The notes under the pieces: model-generated
Database searches by the model: none
What the model saw: the letters and a program-made list of their open reading frames with translations, nothing else
What the model was told of the DNA's origin: nothing
Position numbers and translations under genes: made by a program
Assembly (NCBI GenBank): GCA_002299195.1
Contig: DBOA01000067.1
Location: 10,866-16,797, forward strand
Length of the DNA stretch: 5,932 nucleotides
Direction: 5' to 3'
Source of the DNA: Sphingomonadales bacterium UBA658
GTDB lineage: Bacteria; Pseudomonadota; Alphaproteobacteria; Sphingomonadales; Sphingomonadaceae
Shown here: positions 4,637-5,932 of the stretch, in pieces
Position numbering within the stretch: the stretch's first letter is position 1
How the letters are laid out: every line of letters starts with the position of its first letter

Positions 4637-5932
4637 TGCTTTCTTCTCCTGCCGGAATTTGTGCAGCAATGGTTCGGTATAGCCATTGGGCTGCGCCACG
4701 CCTTCGAAGATGAGCGCACGGGCGCCCTTCAATGCGATGCTGCCGGGTGTGAGCTTTTCGTAAAGCGGATCGCTGGCATTTTGCGCGTCGACCTTCGCCG
4801 CCATCTTGGTCAGCGCTGCGTCCACCTGCGCCTCGGTCGCAATGCCGTGCAGCAGCCAGTTGGCAATATGCTGCGACGAAATACGCAATGTGGCCCGGTC
4901 TTCCATCAGGCCGATGTCGTGAATGTCGGGCACTTTTGAACAGCCGACGCCTTGGTCAATCCAGCGGACGACATAGCCAAGGATGCCCTGTGCGTTGTTC
5001 TCAAGCTCTTGCGAGACCTCTTCATCGGACCAATTATGGCCGGCGGGCGCAACGGGAATCGTCAGCAAGGGATCAAGGCCCGGCGTGGGTTCCTGTGCCA
5101 ATTCCGCCTGCCGCGCAAAGACGTCAAACTGGTGATAATGCATCGCGTGCAACGTTGCTGCGGTGGGTGAGGGGACCCATGCGGTGTTGGCACCCGCCTT
5201 CGGATGCCCGATTTTCTGCACCATCATGTCGGCCATCATGTCGGGCGCGGCCCACATGCCTTTGCCGATTTGCGCTTTGCCTGAAAGGCCACAGGCAAGG
5301 CCGATTTGGACGTTGCGCGCCTCATAGGCTTGGATCCAGCTGCTCGCTTTCATCTCCGCCTTGCGGATCATGGGTCCCGCCTGCATCGCGGTGTGCATTT
5401 CGTCGCCGGTGCGATCAAGGAAGCCGGTGTTGATGAAAACGATCCGGTCTTTCACCGCGTGAATGCACGCGGCGAGGTTGGCGGACGTGCGGCGTTCTTC
5501 ATCCATCACGCCGACCTTGATGGTGTGACGCGCAAGGCCGAGCACATCTTCAACCGCGTCGAACAATGCATTGGTCAGCGCGGCTTCTTCGGGGCCGTGC
5601 ATCTTGGGTTTTACGATGTAGATTGAACCGGCGCGGCTGTTGCGATGCGTGCCAAGACCTTTCAGGTCATGCAGCGCGCATAAAGAGGTGAACAATGCGT
5701 CGAGAATGCCTTCGGGCGCTTCGCTGCCATCGGGCAACAGTACCGCCGGGTTGGTCATCAAATGCCCGACATTGCGCACGAACATCAGGCTGCGGCCCGC
5801 AAGGGTAAGGCCGTCATAATTGCGGTCCGCCTCAAGCGCGCGGGTCATTGTCCGCCCGCCTTTGTCAAAGGACGCAACCAGATCGCCGCGCATCAGGCCA
5901 AGCCAGTTGGTATAGGCCGCAACCTTGTCCTG
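4628..5932 (-). CDS. glcB: Malate synthase G, C-terminal 434 residues (5' end outside window)
   Basis: Malate synthase G condenses glyoxylate with acetyl-CoA to malate in the glyoxylate shunt, in the cytoplasm, using Mg2+. The frame is open to the window edge; the ATG at 5893 is internal, since the codons before it read YTNWLGL, a conserved stretch. Family length is about 720, so roughly 290 N-terminal residues are missing. Numbering from the Met at 5893: GRSLMFVRNVGHLM (33-46, with the active-site Arg), GVMDEERRTSANL (128-140, Mg-binding Glu), INTGFLDRTGDE (154-165, Mg-binding Asp160), GVGCSKVPDI (315-324) and LMEDRATLRISSQHIANW (329-346). D332 there matches the catalytic base D631 of the E. 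coli enzyme. The C-terminus has the expected PNGYTEPLL. All catalytic positions in the visible part are present. The promoter is outside the window. The stop at 4628-4630 overlaps that of the protease gene. Confidence 0.97.
   Translation of the reverse strand, partial: QDKVAAYTNWLGLMRGDLVASFDKGGRTMTRALEADRNYDGLTLAGRSLMFVRNVGHLMTNPAVLLPDGSEAPEGILDALFTSLCALHDLKGLGTHRNSRAGSIYIVKPKMHGPEEAALTNALFDAVEDVLGLARHTIKVGVMDEERRTSANLAACIHAVKDRIVFINTGFLDRTGDEMHTAMQAGPMIRKAEMKASSWIQAYEARNVQIGLACGLSGKAQIGKGMWAAPDMMADMMVQKIGHPKAGANTAWVPSPTAATLHAMHYHQFDVFARQAELAQEPTPGLDPLLTIPVAPAGHNWSDEEVSQELENNAQGILGYVVRWIDQGVGCSKVPDIHDIGLMEDRATLRISSQHIANWLLHGIATEAQVDAALTKMAAKVDAQNASDPLYEKLTPGSIALKGARALIFEGVAQPNGYTEPLLHKFRQEKKAGA

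Noticed and set aside
4888..5433. Plus-strand open frame (181 codons) opposite glcB
   Set aside because: It is antisense to conserved malate synthase sequence and has a Ser/Arg/Pro-rich composition typical of a shadow frame.
1..5932. A new defence, mobile or biosynthetic system
   Set aside because: Every long gene belongs to a known housekeeping or transport family. There are no transposase, integrase, CRISPR, toxin-antitoxin or biosynthetic signatures and no obvious base-composition break.

Overview
The window looks like an ordinary chromosomal segment of an alphaproteobacterium, most likely a member of the Sphingomonadales. This rests on a moderately high GC content, the sequence style of the five recognisable protein families, and a GTCATCC(C/T)GAA...TTC(G/A)GGAT hairpin repeat of a type seen in sphingomonad intergenic DNA. 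The lineage is an inference from general familiarity, not from a search. There are no RNA genes, CRISPR arrays, insertion sequences or phage genes, and I do not see a new multi-gene system.

Layout from left to right. (1) A NUDIX hydrolase whose N-terminus lies outside the window (1-543, +) runs directly into a concentrative nucleoside transporter (543-1808, +). Stop and start share one base (TAATG), so the two are probably one translationally coupled unit. (2) A 97-base convergent spacer holds two inverted copies of a hairpin repeat, then a [2Fe-2S] adrenodoxin-type ferredoxin on the minus strand (1906-2223). (3) A 155-base divergent spacer carries plausible promoters for the ferredoxin (-) and thioredoxin reductase trxB (2379-3332, +). 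(4) A 126-base spacer rich in small inverted repeats, including a 9-bp dyad just upstream of the ribosome binding site, precedes an M48/Ste24-type membrane metalloprotease (3459-4631, +). (5) Malate synthase G (glcB, 4628 to beyond 5932, -) ends tail-to-tail on the protease, the two stop codons overlapping in a TTAA. Its probable terminator T-run lies inside the protease gene.

The genes do not form one pathway. The ferredoxin and TrxB are both redox proteins and are divergently transcribed from a shared spacer. The NUDIX enzyme and nucleoside transporter form the only clear operon. The protease (membrane protein quality control or processing) and malate synthase (glyoxylate shunt) are housekeeping neighbours. 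The most interesting signals are in the gaps: the covarying hairpin pair, the dyad ahead of the protease gene, and the overlapping convergent gene ends. All coding regions look intact, and no gap between genes exceeds 155 bases.
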